The notes under the pieces are model-generated. The model saw nothing but the letters and a program-made list of their open reading frames with translations, had not been told where the DNA came from and made no database searches. The translations under genes were made by a program, and so were the position numbers. A DNA stretch of 64,000 nucleotides. Origin: Gammaproteobacteria bacterium (lineage in GTDB: Bacteria; Pseudomonadota; Gammaproteobacteria; Chromatiales; Chromatiaceae). Shown here piece after piece: positions 1-8,503 of the stretch; within the stretch, counting starts at the first letter, position 1, and each line of letters begins with the position of its first letter. The DNA lies in assembly GCA_030148485.1 (NCBI GenBank), contig JASBTJ010000085.1, forward strand, positions 22,393 to 86,392, written 5' to 3'.

Positions 1-48
1 TCGTCCTCGGTGGTGCTGTATGGCAAGATTGCCGACGTAAATATTCAT
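1..48 (-). CDS. RRM RNA-binding protein, 5' end only, apparent +1 frameshift
   Basis: Only the first 16 codons lie inside the window. From the ATG at 48 the reading is M-N-I-Y-V-G-N-L, the RNP2 strand that opens small bacterial RNA-recognition-motif proteins. The frame then departs from the family. If one T is dropped from the CTT codon (plus-strand A at 25/26) the text continues P-Y-S-T-T-E-D, exactly the family pattern. A purine-rich AAGGA stretch lies just upstream of the ATG. The gene follows the RhlE-like helicase on the same strand, a sensible partner since both families act on structured RNA, often in the cold. Whether the extra base is real cannot be judged here. Confidence 0.6.
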   Translation of the reverse strand, partial: MNIYVGNLAIQHHRGR

Positions 49-154
49 GTTTTCGTCCTTCCTGGTCCGTGTGTTGCGCGTGATGATCGCCACCGTTGAG
101 TCAACACACAGAACGCGGTAGCGCATGCCATTCCTGGCAATGTCCGAATAGGAA

Positions 155-1471
155 CTAGCGGGCGTTGCCCGACGCCGGTTTGGCCGGACGACGGCGACGG
201 CGGGTCGGCGCCTTGGCGGTATCAGCCGCGGCGTTGCCCCGTGCCTGCCCCTGACGGCCGGGAGGCTTGCCGCTACCGCGCTTGCCCTTGTTGCGTCCAC
301 CCGCGGGCTGTTTGGCCGGCTTGGGCGGGGGCGGTGCAAGCACCTTGGGCACAAAGTCCGGCACCGGCAGCACCTCGATATCCCGCTTGATCAACCGCTG
401 TATGCCCTTGAGCAGCTTCACCTCATCCTGTCCCACCAGGGAGATCGCCGCGCCCGACTCGCCGGCACGGCCGGTGCGACCGATGCGGTGGACATAGTCC
501 TCGGCCACGTTGGGCAGCTCGTAGTTCACCACATGAGGCAGTTTATCGATGTCCAGGCCGCGGGCGGCGATGTCGGTGGCCACCAGCACCCTAAGGCTGC
601 CGTCCTTGAAACCCGCCAATGCCTTGGTCCGCGCGCCCTGGCTTTTGTTGCCATGGATGGCGGCCGCACCGATACCCGCCCGGTTGAGCTGTTCGGCCAA
701 GCGGTTGGCGCCGTGTTTGGTACGGGTGAACACCAGCACCTGGAACCAGTTGCCTTCATCGATCAGATAAATCAACAGATCCCGTTTCAAGTCCTTATCG
801 GCCCGATAGACATGTTGGGTCACCGTTTGCGCAGCCGTGTTGCGACGCGCCACCTCGATCAATGCGGGTTGGTGCAGCAGGCCATCGGCGAGGCGCTTGA
901 TGTCGTCGGAATAGGTCGCGGAGAACAGCAGATTCTGGCGCTGCCGCGGTAGCAGTTTCAGCACCTTGCGGATGTCGTGGATAAAACCCATGTCGAGCAT
1001 GCGGTCCGCTTCGTCCAGCACCAGGATCTCCACTGCCGACAAATCAATCGTACCCTGCCCCGCGTGGTCAAGCAGCCTTCCCGGCGTGGCGACCAGCACA
1101 TCGACACCGCGCCGCAAAGCGTCTTTTTGCGGATTGATCCCGACCCCACCAAAGATCACGGTGGATCGCAGCGCCAAGTGCTCACCGTAGGTCACGACAC
1201 TCTCCCCGACCTGGGCGGCCAGCTCGCGGGTCGGCGTCAGGACCAGCGCCCGCGGCGCCTTGCCGCGCCGCTCCCGGCCACTGAGCAGTTGCAGCACAGG
1301 CAACGTAAAGGCGGCGGTCTTGCCGGTACCGGTCTGGGCGCCGGCCAGTACATCGCGTCCCTGTAGAACCACGGGAATCGCTTGCGCCTGGATGGGTGTG
1401 GGACGTGTATAACCCTGCGCGTCGATGGCGCGCAGCAATTCGGCCTGCAGGCCGAGTTCATCAAATGACAT
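155..1471 (-). CDS. rhlE: DEAD-box ATP-dependent RNA helicase, RhlE-like
   Basis: This is an ATP-dependent RNA-unwinding enzyme of the cytoplasm, acting in ribosome assembly or mRNA turnover. All core motifs are visible in order: Q motif ([14 protein letters not shown]), motif I AQTGTGKT, Ia [31 protein letters not shown] and [12 protein letters not shown]. After about residue 375 comes a proline/lysine/arginine-rich basic tail typical of RhlE proteins, which helps RNA binding and is not enzymatic. At 438 residues it is of normal length. The ATG at 1471 has GGAG upstream. It ends in TAG and is divergent from mltF. The subfamily (RhlE rather than DbpA or SrmB) is inferred from the core sequence and tail. 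Confidence 0.93.
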   Translation of the reverse strand: MSFDELGLQAELLRAIDAQGYTRPTPIQAQAIPVVLQGRDVLAGAQTGTGKTAAFTLPVLQLLSGRERRGKAPRALVLTPTRELAAQVGESVVTYGEHLALRSTVIFGGVGINPQKDALRRGVDVLVATPGRLLDHAGQGTIDLSAVEILVLDEADRMLDMGFIHDIRKVLKLLPRQRQNLLFSATYSDDIKRLADGLLHQPALIEVARRNTAAQTVTQHVYRADKDLKRDLLIYLIDEGNWFQVLVFTRTKHGANRLAEQLNRAGIGAAAIHGNKSQGARTKALAGFKDGSLRVLVATDIAARGLDIDKLPHVVNYELPNVAEDYVHRIGRTGRAGESGAAISLVGQDEVKLLKGIQRLIKRDIEVLPVPDFVPKVLAPPPPKPAKQPAGGRNKGKRGSGKPPGRQGQARGNAAADTAKAPTRRRRRPAKPASGNAR

Positions 1472-1739
1472 GGAGACTCCAGATCCGGCCCACCCGTATA
1501 TTGACGGGGCCGGTCAAGGCGGAGGTTTGCAGAGGAAAGTGCGCTGTGGTCTTTCGCAGGAAAGAGGTCGGACGACACGACGGCATCGACCGGATGATGC
1601 CAAGCATGCGCAGTATAACGGCCGGCCGCCGGAAAACCTATGCCCAAGTTGTGACTTTCGCGCCGATCACCGCGTCTACCCCGGACACACCCCGACCAAC
1701 CCGCGGCCCAGGCCACGGCAGACGTAGGACCCCAGGTGC
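1472..1739. other. Intergenic region between divergent rhlE-like gene and mltF
   Basis: These 268 bases separate two divergent genes and must hold both promoters. I find no convincing -35/-10 pair, tRNA or strong hairpin. The ORFs crossing it on either strand lack a ribosome-binding site and resemble no family. Confidence 0.5.
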
Positions 1740-3125
1740 ATGTTCCGGTCAAGATCGCTCGGCATTCCAACCCTGATATTCATCGTGTTGGCAGCATTGC
1801 TCGCCACCCTGGCCTACCAATGGTGGCGCGAAACCCGGTTTCTTTGGAACGGTCCGGTGCTCAACGACATCCGCGACACAGGCACCTTGCGGGTGCTGAC
1901 GCGCAACACCTCGACCACCTACTACATCGAACACGACGAGCCGGCCGGTCCCGAATACGACCTGGCGAAGGCGTTCGCCGACAGTCTGGGCGTCAAACTG
2001 CAGATCATCGTCAAGGACAGTATCGGCGATCTGCTCAGCGGCCTGGCCACGGGCGAAGGCCATTTGATTGCCGCCGGCATCACTCGAACGGACACGCGGG
2101 AGGATACCTTCCGCTTCGGTCCCGACTATCAGAGCATCCAGCAACAAGTGGTCTGTCGCCGTGATGCGCCCCTGCCCACCGGCCCCGAGCAGCTGGCGGG
2201 GAGAAGCCTTGCCATCATCAGCGACAGCGCCTACGAACAAACCTTGAAGGACTGGCAAGCCGCCTACCCGGGCATCGTCTGGCAGATGTCGTCGGAGCAC
2301 TCGACGGAACAGATCATGGAAAGCGCCGCTCGCGGCGTGGTGGACTGCGTACTTGCCGACTCGAATATCGTGGCCGTGAATCTGCGCTACCTGCCGGAAT
2401 TGAGCATCGCTTTCGCCGCCGGCGAACCTCAGTCCCTGGCCTGGGTACTGCCGTCCGACGGAGGCCACTTGGAAGCGCGCCTGCACAACTGGCTGGACGA
2501 CGAGGCCGGCGCCATTCGCCTCCCGGCGATCCTCTACCGCTACTACGGTCACATCGGCATCTACGAGCCGCAGGACCTGGCGGTTTACGAACGTCGCATC
2601 GCATCCCGCCTGCCCGCACTGCGGCCGTTGTTCGAAGACCATGCGCGCCGACACGGGTTCGCCTGGACCCTGATCGCCGCCCAGGCCTACCAGGAATCCC
2701 ACTGGGACTCCAAGGCCGTCAGCCCGACCGGCGTGCGCGGAGTCATGATGCTGACCCGCAACACCGCCAAGGCGATGAAGGTAAAGGATCGCCGGGACCC
2801 CGCCCAGAGCATCGCCGGTGGAACCCGTTACCTGGCCCGCCTGTATGCCCGGTTGCCTGCCGATATCCGCCCCAAGGACAGGATCTGGTTTGCACTGGCG
2901 GCTTATACCCTGGGCTTGGGACACATCCAGGATGCCCGTGCCCTGGCGATCAGTCTCGGCCGGGACGCCAACAGCTGGCATGGCATGAGCGAGATACTGC
3001 CACTGCTTTCGCAAAAGCATCATTACCGCGATCTGCGCCACGGCTTCGCCCGTGGCAACGACGCAATCCGTTACGTGACCCGAGTGCGCAATTATCACGA
3101 CGTGCTGTTGCGCAACCTTCCCTGA
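1740..3125 (+). CDS. mltF: Membrane-bound lytic murein transglycosylase F
   Basis: MltF cleaves the MurNAc-GlcNAc bond of peptidoglycan to give 1,6-anhydro products. It works at the periplasmic face of the outer membrane. An N-terminal hydrophobic segment (residues 9-25) serves for export. It is followed by a solute-binding-protein-like module (about 40-270: GTLRVLTRN, EYDLAKAFA) and a C-terminal SLT goose-lysozyme-like domain. In the SLT domain the catalytic Glu lies in AYQESHWD, followed by SPTGVRGVMMLT, and AAYTLGLGHI is also conserved. The length of 461 fits the family. The ATG at 1740 has an AGG nearby. It is a stand-alone gene, with 73 bases to the next. Confidence 0.95.
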   Translation: MFRSRSLGIPTLIFIVLAALLATLAYQWWRETRFLWNGPVLNDIRDTGTLRVLTRNTSTTYYIEHDEPAGPEYDLAKAFADSLGVKLQIIVKDSIGDLLSGLATGEGHLIAAGITRTDTREDTFRFGPDYQSIQQQVVCRRDAPLPTGPEQLAGRSLAIISDSAYEQTLKDWQAAYPGIVWQMSSEHSTEQIMESAARGVVDCVLADSNIVAVNLRYLPELSIAFAAGEPQSLAWVLPSDGGHLEARLHNWLDDEAGAIRLPAILYRYYGHIGIYEPQDLAVYERRIASRLPALRPLFEDHARRHGFAWTLIAAQAYQESHWDSKAVSPTGVRGVMMLTRNTAKAMKVKDRRDPAQSIAGGTRYLARLYARLPADIRPKDRIWFALAAYTLGLGHIQDARALAISLGRDANSWHGMSEILPLLSQKHHYRDLRHGFARGNDAIRYVTRVRNYHDVLLRNLP

Positions 3126-3198
3126 CAACGGCATGTGACTCGCCGCGCGCGCCGCGTGTCCAAACCCTACATTCCGCCAACCGGACGCACGAGACCCC

Positions 3199-4584
3199 AT
3201 GGACACCTCTTCCAGCTTTATTGCCATTGTGCTGTTGCTGACCGCCAACGGCTTTTTTGTCGCCGCCGAGTTCGCGCTGGTGAAGGCGCGCGGCTTTCGT
3301 ATCGAATCGGCGGCCAACGCCGGCAGCAAATCCGCCCGCCTGACGCTGCGTATCCAAGCGAATCTGGAGGCCTATCTGGCAGCATGCCAGTTGGGCATCA
3401 CCATGGCTTCGCTGGGGCTCGGCTGGGTCGGCGAACCCGCCGTTGCGGCCTTGCTCGAACCGGCCTTCCAGTCACTGGGCGTACCCGACGCCATGCTCCA
3501 CACCACCGCCTTCATCGTCGGTTTTCTGATCTTTTCGTCGCTGCACATCGTGGTGGGCGAGCAGGTGCCCAAGACCCTGGCGATCCGTAAGGCTGAACCG
3601 GTATCCCTGTGGGTCGCTTATCCGTTGCATATCAGCTATCTCATGGTCTGGCCGTTGAACTGGCTCCTGAACAAGGCCAGCAGAGGACTGCTGAACCTGC
3701 TGCGGGTCGAAGAAGCCGGCCATGCCGAGGTGCTCAGCGGCGACGAATTGAAGGGGCTGGTCGCCACCTCCCGCGATCATGGCGAGATCCAGCAGGACAA
3801 GGCCGACATGCTGCACAACCTGTTCGAGTTCGACCAGCGGCAGGTCGGGCGCGTGATGATCCCGCGCCACAAGGTGCAGGCCCTGGATATCAGTGCCGAG
3901 CCGGACATCAATCTGGCAACCATCCGGCACACTGAACATTCCCGCTTCCCGGTGATCGACAGCACCCGCGACGACACCATTGTCGGCATCGTGCTGGCCA
4001 AGGACTTTCACCGCGCCCTGCTGGCCGGCGAACAGACGCCTTGGGCAGACCTGCAGCGCTTCTGCCGTGACGCCCTGGTGGTGCCGGAATACCAACGGGT
4101 ATCGGAACTGTTCGAACTGATGCGTACCCGCCGCGCGCACATGGCGACCGTGGTGGATGAATACGGTGTATTCGTCGGCATCGTGACGCTCGAGGATCTG
4201 CTGGAAGAGATCGTCGGCGACATCCACGACGAAACCGACGACACCGAGGCGCCTGCTCCGGTGATGCAGTTGAGCGAGGACCGCTGGGAGGCCGACGGCC
4301 TGGTGTCCCTGAGCGACGTGGAACGCGCCACCGGCATGACGGTGCCGGACGACCTTGACGCCAACACCCTGTCCGGCTTGTTCATGCAGCATCTGCAACG
4401 TATGCCACAGGAAGATGAAGTGATCGCTGTCGGCGCATTCAATCTTCAAGCCCGGGACTTGGTGGATCGTCGGGTCGGTCGTGTACTGATCGAACGCACG
4501 GAACTCCCGGCGTCCACGCTCCCTCAACCGGAGGCGGCCGTCGACGGTCCGTCCGACAGGTTGTCCACCGAATCGGGCAACTGA
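3199..4584 (+). CDS. CNNM/CorC-type membrane protein with CBS pair (HlyC/CorC family)
   Basis: This is a putative divalent-cation (Mg or Co) efflux or regulatory protein of the inner membrane. Visible are an N-terminal DUF21 membrane region with several hydrophobic helices (residues 5-150, including the family-typical ASLGLGWVGEPAVA), two CBS domains (about 200-335; HMATVVDEYGVFVGIVTLEDLLEEIVG) and a C-terminal CorC/HlyC acidic domain (about 350-435) of FAD/PCMH-like fold. It ends 26 bases before mgtE on the same strand, so the two are probably co-transcribed, coupling two magnesium-linked functions. Older annotations call this family 'hemolysin', which the sequence does not support. Confidence 0.9.
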   Translation: MDTSSSFIAIVLLLTANGFFVAAEFALVKARGFRIESAANAGSKSARLTLRIQANLEAYLAACQLGITMASLGLGWVGEPAVAALLEPAFQSLGVPDAMLHTTAFIVGFLIFSSLHIVVGEQVPKTLAIRKAEPVSLWVAYPLHISYLMVWPLNWLLNKASRGLLNLLRVEEAGHAEVLSGDELKGLVATSRDHGEIQQDKADMLHNLFEFDQRQVGRVMIPRHKVQALDISAEPDINLATIRHTEHSRFPVIDSTRDDTIVGIVLAKDFHRALLAGEQTPWADLQRFCRDALVVPEYQRVSELFELMRTRRAHMATVVDEYGVFVGIVTLEDLLEEIVGDIHDETDDTEAPAPVMQLSEDRWEADGLVSLSDVERATGMTVPDDLDANTLSGLFMQHLQRMPQEDEVIAVGAFNLQARDLVDRRVGRVLIERTELPASTLPQPEAAVDGPSDRLSTESGN

Positions 4585-4610
4585 TCGCCTCCCCAACGTC
4601 AGAACACGTC

Positions 4611-5966
4611 ATGCAGCCGACGCCCGAACAGCCGTACACCGATCTACGGGAACAAGTATTCGCCGACCTGGAGGCAGGCCGGCACGCGGATGTGCACGCC
4701 AGTCTGGCAGAGGCCCATCCGGCGGAAGTCGCCGATCTGCTCGAATCCTTGCCCATCGAGCAACGTCAGGAATTGTGGGAAGACGTGCCGCCGGATCAGG
4801 AAGGCGAGATCCTGACCCACCTGCACGAAGAGGCGCGCAACACCATCATCGATGTGATGGAACCGGCCGAACTGGTCGCCGCTGCCGAGTCCATGGCGCC
4901 GGAGGACCTGGCCGAGGTCATCGACGAGTTGCCCGACGAGATAGGCGCGGCCCTGTTGATCGCGATGGACCAGGATCATCGCAGCCGTGTCGATGCGGTG
5001 CTCAACTACCCGGAGGCCACCGCCGGCCGATTGATGAGCACCGATGTGGTGAGCATTCGTCCCGACGTGACCCTGGCCGTGGTGCTGCGTTGGCTGCGTC
5101 GCCATGCGGCGTTACCGCCGCACACGGACGCGTTGATGGTGATTGACGGCAACGGTCGATACGTCGGCATGCTGCCGATCGACGTGCTGGTGACCGGGGC
5201 GCCGGAAACCCGGGTGGAGACGGCCATGCGCTGCGACGCGGATACCGTGTCCGCCCTGGCGACGGAGCGCGAGGTTGCCGCATTGTTCGAACGGCGCGAC
5301 CTGATCTCGGTCGCGGTATTGGACGAACACCAGCGACTGCTCGGGCGTATCACCATCGATGACGTAGTGGACGTGATTCGCGACGAGTCGGATCGCGCCT
5401 TCCTGCACAGCGCTGGCCTGGACGAGGAAGAGGACCTTTTCGCCCCTGTGGTTCCCAGCAGCAAGCGTCGCGGCATCTGGCTGGGGATCAATCTGGTCAC
5501 CGTTTTCATGGCCGCCTGGGTCATCGGCCAGTTTCAGGCGGCCTTGGACCAGATCGTCGCCCTTGCGGTGTTGATGCCGGTGGTCGCCAGCATGGGCGGT
5601 ATCGCGGGTAGCCAGACACTCACGCTGACCATTCGCGGCTTGGCGCTGAATCAGATCGCCGGCAGCAACGTGCGCTGGCTGACTGTCAAGGAACTGGCGG
5701 TCGGCGCGCTCAACGGCGGCGTCTGGGCAGTCGCCGTGGCCCTGGTCTCCTACCTGTGGTTCGGCGACATCCGTATTGCCGCGATCATTGCTGCCGCGAT
5801 GATGCTCAACCTGTTGGCTGCCGCCTTGTCCGGGGTCACCATCCCGTTGTTGCTGCAGCGCCTGGGCATTGATCCGGCCCTGTCCGGCGCGGTCATCCTC
5901 ACGACCGTGACGGACATCATCGGTTTTCTGAGTTTCCTCGGCCTGGCAACCGTGTTCCTACTGTAA
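4611..5966 (+). CDS. mgtE: Magnesium transporter MgtE
   Basis: MgtE is a homodimeric inner-membrane Mg2+ channel gated by its own cytosolic Mg sensor. The domains are complete: an acidic helical N domain (about 20-130; HPAEVADLLESLP), a CBS pair (about 135-260; LMSTDVVSIRPD and LLGRITIDDVVDVI), a connecting helix, and five transmembrane segments (285-451) including the pore signature PVVASMGGIAGSQTLTLTIRG. The length of 451 is typical. It follows the CorC-like gene by 26 bases. Its TAA stop lies inside the convergent LysR gene (9-base overlap), leaving no room for a terminator between them. Confidence 0.96.
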   Translation: MQPTPEQPYTDLREQVFADLEAGRHADVHASLAEAHPAEVADLLESLPIEQRQELWEDVPPDQEGEILTHLHEEARNTIIDVMEPAELVAAAESMAPEDLAEVIDELPDEIGAALLIAMDQDHRSRVDAVLNYPEATAGRLMSTDVVSIRPDVTLAVVLRWLRRHAALPPHTDALMVIDGNGRYVGMLPIDVLVTGAPETRVETAMRCDADTVSALATEREVAALFERRDLISVAVLDEHQRLLGRITIDDVVDVIRDESDRAFLHSAGLDEEEDLFAPVVPSSKRRGIWLGINLVTVFMAAWVIGQFQAALDQIVALAVLMPVVASMGGIAGSQTLTLTIRGLALNQIAGSNVRWLTVKELAVGALNGGVWAVAVALVSYLWFGDIRIAAIIAAAMMLNLLAAALSGVTIPLLLQRLGIDPALSGAVILTTVTDIIGFLSFLGLATVFLL

Positions 5967-6812
5967 TGACATCGGGCCGGCGTCGAACAATGCCAGTACC
6001 TCGTCTATCAAGGGCATACGGTGGCTGCGCACCGGAAACACCGCATGCACCTGATGTTCGATAACCGGCGCGTCGGGGACCCGGTGGACACGCCCGGTCG
6101 CCAATGCATCGGCGATCCCCCTTTCCGGCAGGTAGGCGCTGCCACCCAGGGCCAACATATGCGCCCGGGCCATGGCGGCCGTTCCTAGACGTACCAGCGG
6201 TTCGGGTGCGTCCGGGTGCAGCCGGCGGTGCTGCAGGGCGTGGGCGAGCCCCCAGTCCACCATCAGATAACCGGCACCGAGCGCCTCGGCGACCGTCAAT
6301 CCGGGGCGATCGGCAACGAGCACCAGTCGCAGGGTCGTCACCGGACGAATATCGAGCACTTCCAACTGGGCCGGCTCCAGCATGAAGGCCAGATCCAGCA
6401 CACCGTCGAGCAACTGGCGGGTCAGCACTTCAGGGGAATGCATTTCCGCGATCAAGGCCATCTCCGGCCGGGCGACACGCAGCCGATGCAACCAGTCCTG
6501 CAGAAAGATATCCCACAGCCGTTGGCTGCCCCCCAGCGACAATTGCGCTACCGCGCCGCCGCTGCTGACGTCCTGGCGCGCCTTACGCCATTCGGCAATC
6601 AGCAGATTCGCGTAACGGCGCAAGCGATGACCTTCGGGCGTCAGACGAATATCGCGCTTGAGTCGATCGAACAGTTTCACGCCCAGCACGGTCTCCAGCG
6701 ATTTGATGCGCGCGCTGACCGCCGCCTGGGTGACGTGTAACCCCTCGGCTGCTTGACCGAAATGACGGGTACGAGCGACTTCAAGGAAGGTGCGGAGGAG
6801 CTCGATATCCAT
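5958..6812 (-). CDS. LysR-family transcriptional regulator
   Basis: This LysR-type regulator has an N-terminal winged helix-turn-helix (residues 1-60; TRHFGQAAEGLHVTQAAVSARIKSLE) and a type-2 periplasmic-binding-like effector domain (about 88-285). The N-terminus resembles HdfR-type LysR proteins. The ATG at 6812 is preferred to a TTG nine bases upstream because the family begins with M-D-x-E-L-L-R-T-F. It is divergent from the ECF-type sigma gene. The AT-rich gap between them includes the inverted repeat AACGA-N10-TCGTT (6849-6868), a plausible operator. The effector is unknown. It ends in TAG. Confidence 0.9.
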   Translation of the reverse strand: MDIELLRTFLEVARTRHFGQAAEGLHVTQAAVSARIKSLETVLGVKLFDRLKRDIRLTPEGHRLRRYANLLIAEWRKARQDVSSGGAVAQLSLGGSQRLWDIFLQDWLHRLRVARPEMALIAEMHSPEVLTRQLLDGVLDLAFMLEPAQLEVLDIRPVTTLRLVLVADRPGLTVAEALGAGYLMVDWGLAHALQHRRLHPDAPEPLVRLGTAAMARAHMLALGGSAYLPERGIADALATGRVHRVPDAPVIEHQVHAVFPVRSHRMPLIDEVLALFDAGPMSLQ

Positions 6813-6848
6813 AACGATCAATACCCGACGATAAATATTTTTTTCTTA

Positions 6849-6868
6849 AACGACAATTATTAATCGTT
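6849..6868. promoter_or_regulatory. Inverted repeat, possible LysR operator
   Basis: AACGA-N10-TCGTT sits in the AT-rich gap between the divergent LysR gene and the sigma-factor gene, a usual place for a LysR autoregulatory site. The symmetry is seen; the binding protein is inferred. Confidence 0.35.
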
Positions 6869-6898
6869 AGATTTGTCATATCAAGCCCCCTAGGGTGT

Positions 6899-6922
6899 GC
6901 CCCCTGGAAAACGACAGGGGGC
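6899..6922 (+). promoter_or_regulatory. RNA hairpin masking the sigma-factor ribosome-binding site
   Basis: GCCCCCTG and CAGGGGGC form a perfect 8-bp stem around an 8-base loop. The 3' arm contains the only Shine-Dalgarno-like purine run (AGGGGG) and ends three bases before the ATG at 6926. Another CCCCCT a few bases upstream could pair alternatively. Folding would block translation, suggesting temperature-, factor- or ribosome-dependent control. Confidence 0.5.
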
Positions 6923-6925
6923 AAC

Positions 6926-7522
6926 ATGACCCATCAACACAACAACACCCAAAGCCGAGCGCATGACGAGCGACCGACGACGGACCGCGCGCACAGCGCG
7001 CCGGCCACTGCAGCGGCGTTTAACGCCTTGATCCAGCAGCACCGCAACGATCTGTTGCGCCGCTGCCGGGCTTATCTGAAAAATCACGATGACGCCGAAG
7101 ACGCGGCGCAGGAAACCATTCTGCGCGCCTACCGTGGCCTACAGTCATTCAAGGGAGACGCCAGCTTCCGCACCTGGCTGTTCGCGATCGCCGACAACCA
7201 GTGTCACACCCTGGTTGCGAAGCGACGCAAACATCTGCTGAGCGACCACATGAGCGCGTTGATTGCCCTGCATGAGACCTTGCGTCGTAACGACCGTGTC
7301 CCCGACGCCGACGTTCAGCGCCAGGTGCAGCTCGCATTGGACGGTTTGCCGGTGGCCAGCCGCGATGTGGTGATGTTGCGCTTCTTCAGGGATATGGCGC
7401 TGGAAGACATTGCCGCCGCCACCGGCGCCAGCTTGAGCGCGACCAAGATGCGCCTTTACCGCGCGCTGGATCAGTTGGCCAGGCAGCTCGGCCCGGCGCG
7501 CCAGGAGTTGCTGTCCGCCTGA
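6926..7522 (+). CDS. ECF-type RNA polymerase sigma factor
   Basis: This is a 198-residue group-4 sigma factor. After a polar N-terminal extension of about 30 residues come sigma region 2 (about 31-100: RNDLLRRCRAYLKNHDDAEDAAQETILRAYRG, then FRTWLFAIADNQC) and region 4 (about 133-190: ALDGLPVASRDVVMLRFFRDMALEDIAAATGASLSATKMRLYRAL), which is a complete helix-turn-helix. No anti-sigma gene follows, which is unusual for ECF factors; rimK comes next. Control may instead be translational through the hairpin overlapping the ribosome-binding site. The regulon is unknown. Confidence 0.92.
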   Translation: MTHQHNNTQSRAHDERPTTDRAHSAPATAAAFNALIQQHRNDLLRRCRAYLKNHDDAEDAAQETILRAYRGLQSFKGDASFRTWLFAIADNQCHTLVAKRRKHLLSDHMSALIALHETLRRNDRVPDADVQRQVQLALDGLPVASRDVVMLRFFRDMALEDIAAATGASLSATKMRLYRALDQLARQLGPARQELLSA

Positions 7523-7594
7523 GCAGACGTGACTTATGCGTTGCGGCGGCTGTCCAATACCAACAGCAACGTCCTTTCCCGTGAGGAGCACCTG

Positions 7595-8500
7595 ATGAAA
7601 ATCGCCATCCTGTCCCGTAACCGGAACCTGTACTCGACCAAGCGCCTGGTGGAGGCCGCCAAGGAACGCGGTCATGACGTGCGCGTCCTCGATCCGTTAC
7701 GCTGCTACATGAACATCACATCGAATCGACCCAGCATCCACTACAAGGGCGAACTGCTGGACGACTATGACGCCGTTATCCCGCGTATCGGCGCATCCGT
7801 CACCTTCTACGGCACCGCCGTGTTGCGCCAGTTCGAGATGATGGGGACCTTCCCGCTCAACGAGTCGGTTGCCATCACCCGCTCCCGCGACAAGCTGCGT
7901 TCGTTGCAGTTGCTGGCCCGTAAAGGTATCGGCCTGCCGGTAACCGGCTTCGCGCACTCGCCGGACGATGTTCAGGACCTGATCGGCATGGTGGGCGGCG
8001 CGCCCTTGGTGGTGAAGCTGCTCGAAGGCACCCAAGGGATCGGCGTGGTATTGGCGGAAACGCACAAGGCCGCCTAGTCGGTGATCGAGGCCTTCATGGG
8101 CCTGAAGGCGAACATTCTCACCCAGGAGTTCATCAAGGAAGCCGGCGGTGCGGACATCCGCTGCTTTGTGATCGGCGACAAGGTCGTGGCTGCAATGAAG
8201 CGCCAGGGAAAGGAAGGTGAATTCCGCTCCAATCTGCACCGCGGTGGCAGTGCCACGATCATCCGTATCACGCCGGAAGAGCGATCCACCGCGGTACGTG
8301 CCGCCAAGACCATGGGGCTCAACGTCGCGGGCGTGGATCTGTTGCGCGCCAATCACGGCCCTGTGGTCATGGAGGTGAACTCCTCACCTGGTCTTGAAGG
8401 CATCGAGAACGCCACAGACAAGGACATCGCCGGCACCATCGTACAGTTCATCGAAAAGAACGCCGTCAAGGGCAAGACCCGCACCCGAGGCAAAGGCTGA
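7595..8500 (+). pseudogene. rimK: RimK ATP-grasp glutamate ligase, interrupted by in-frame TAG
   Basis: RimK adds glutamate residues to the C-terminus of ribosomal protein S6. The frame from the ATG at 7595 (GGAG upstream) gives MKIAILSRN and runs 301 codons to a TGA, the normal RimK length. Codon 161 (8075-8077) is TAG, in the stretch H-K-A-A-(stop)-S-V-I-E-A-F, where E. coli RimK reads A-A-E-S-V-I-D-A-F. Both halves are intact: the preATP-grasp N-domain, then the ATP-grasp core with [28 protein letters not shown] and [16 protein letters not shown] single C-to-T change from CAG would explain it. It could be a nonsense mutation, a sequence error or a readthrough gene. The 3' half also opens with GTG (8081), but it has no ribosome-binding site and is half a domain. 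Confidence 0.88.
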
Positions 8501-8503
8501 ACC

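Noticed and set aside
1749..3329. 526-residue open frame opposite mltF
   Set aside because: No family resemblance, and the opposite strand holds a complete MltF with all motifs.
8081..8500. Separate gene for the C-terminal half of RimK
   Set aside because: Same frame as the upstream half, no ribosome-binding site at its GTG, and it contains only part of an ATP-grasp domain; it is the interrupted rimK.
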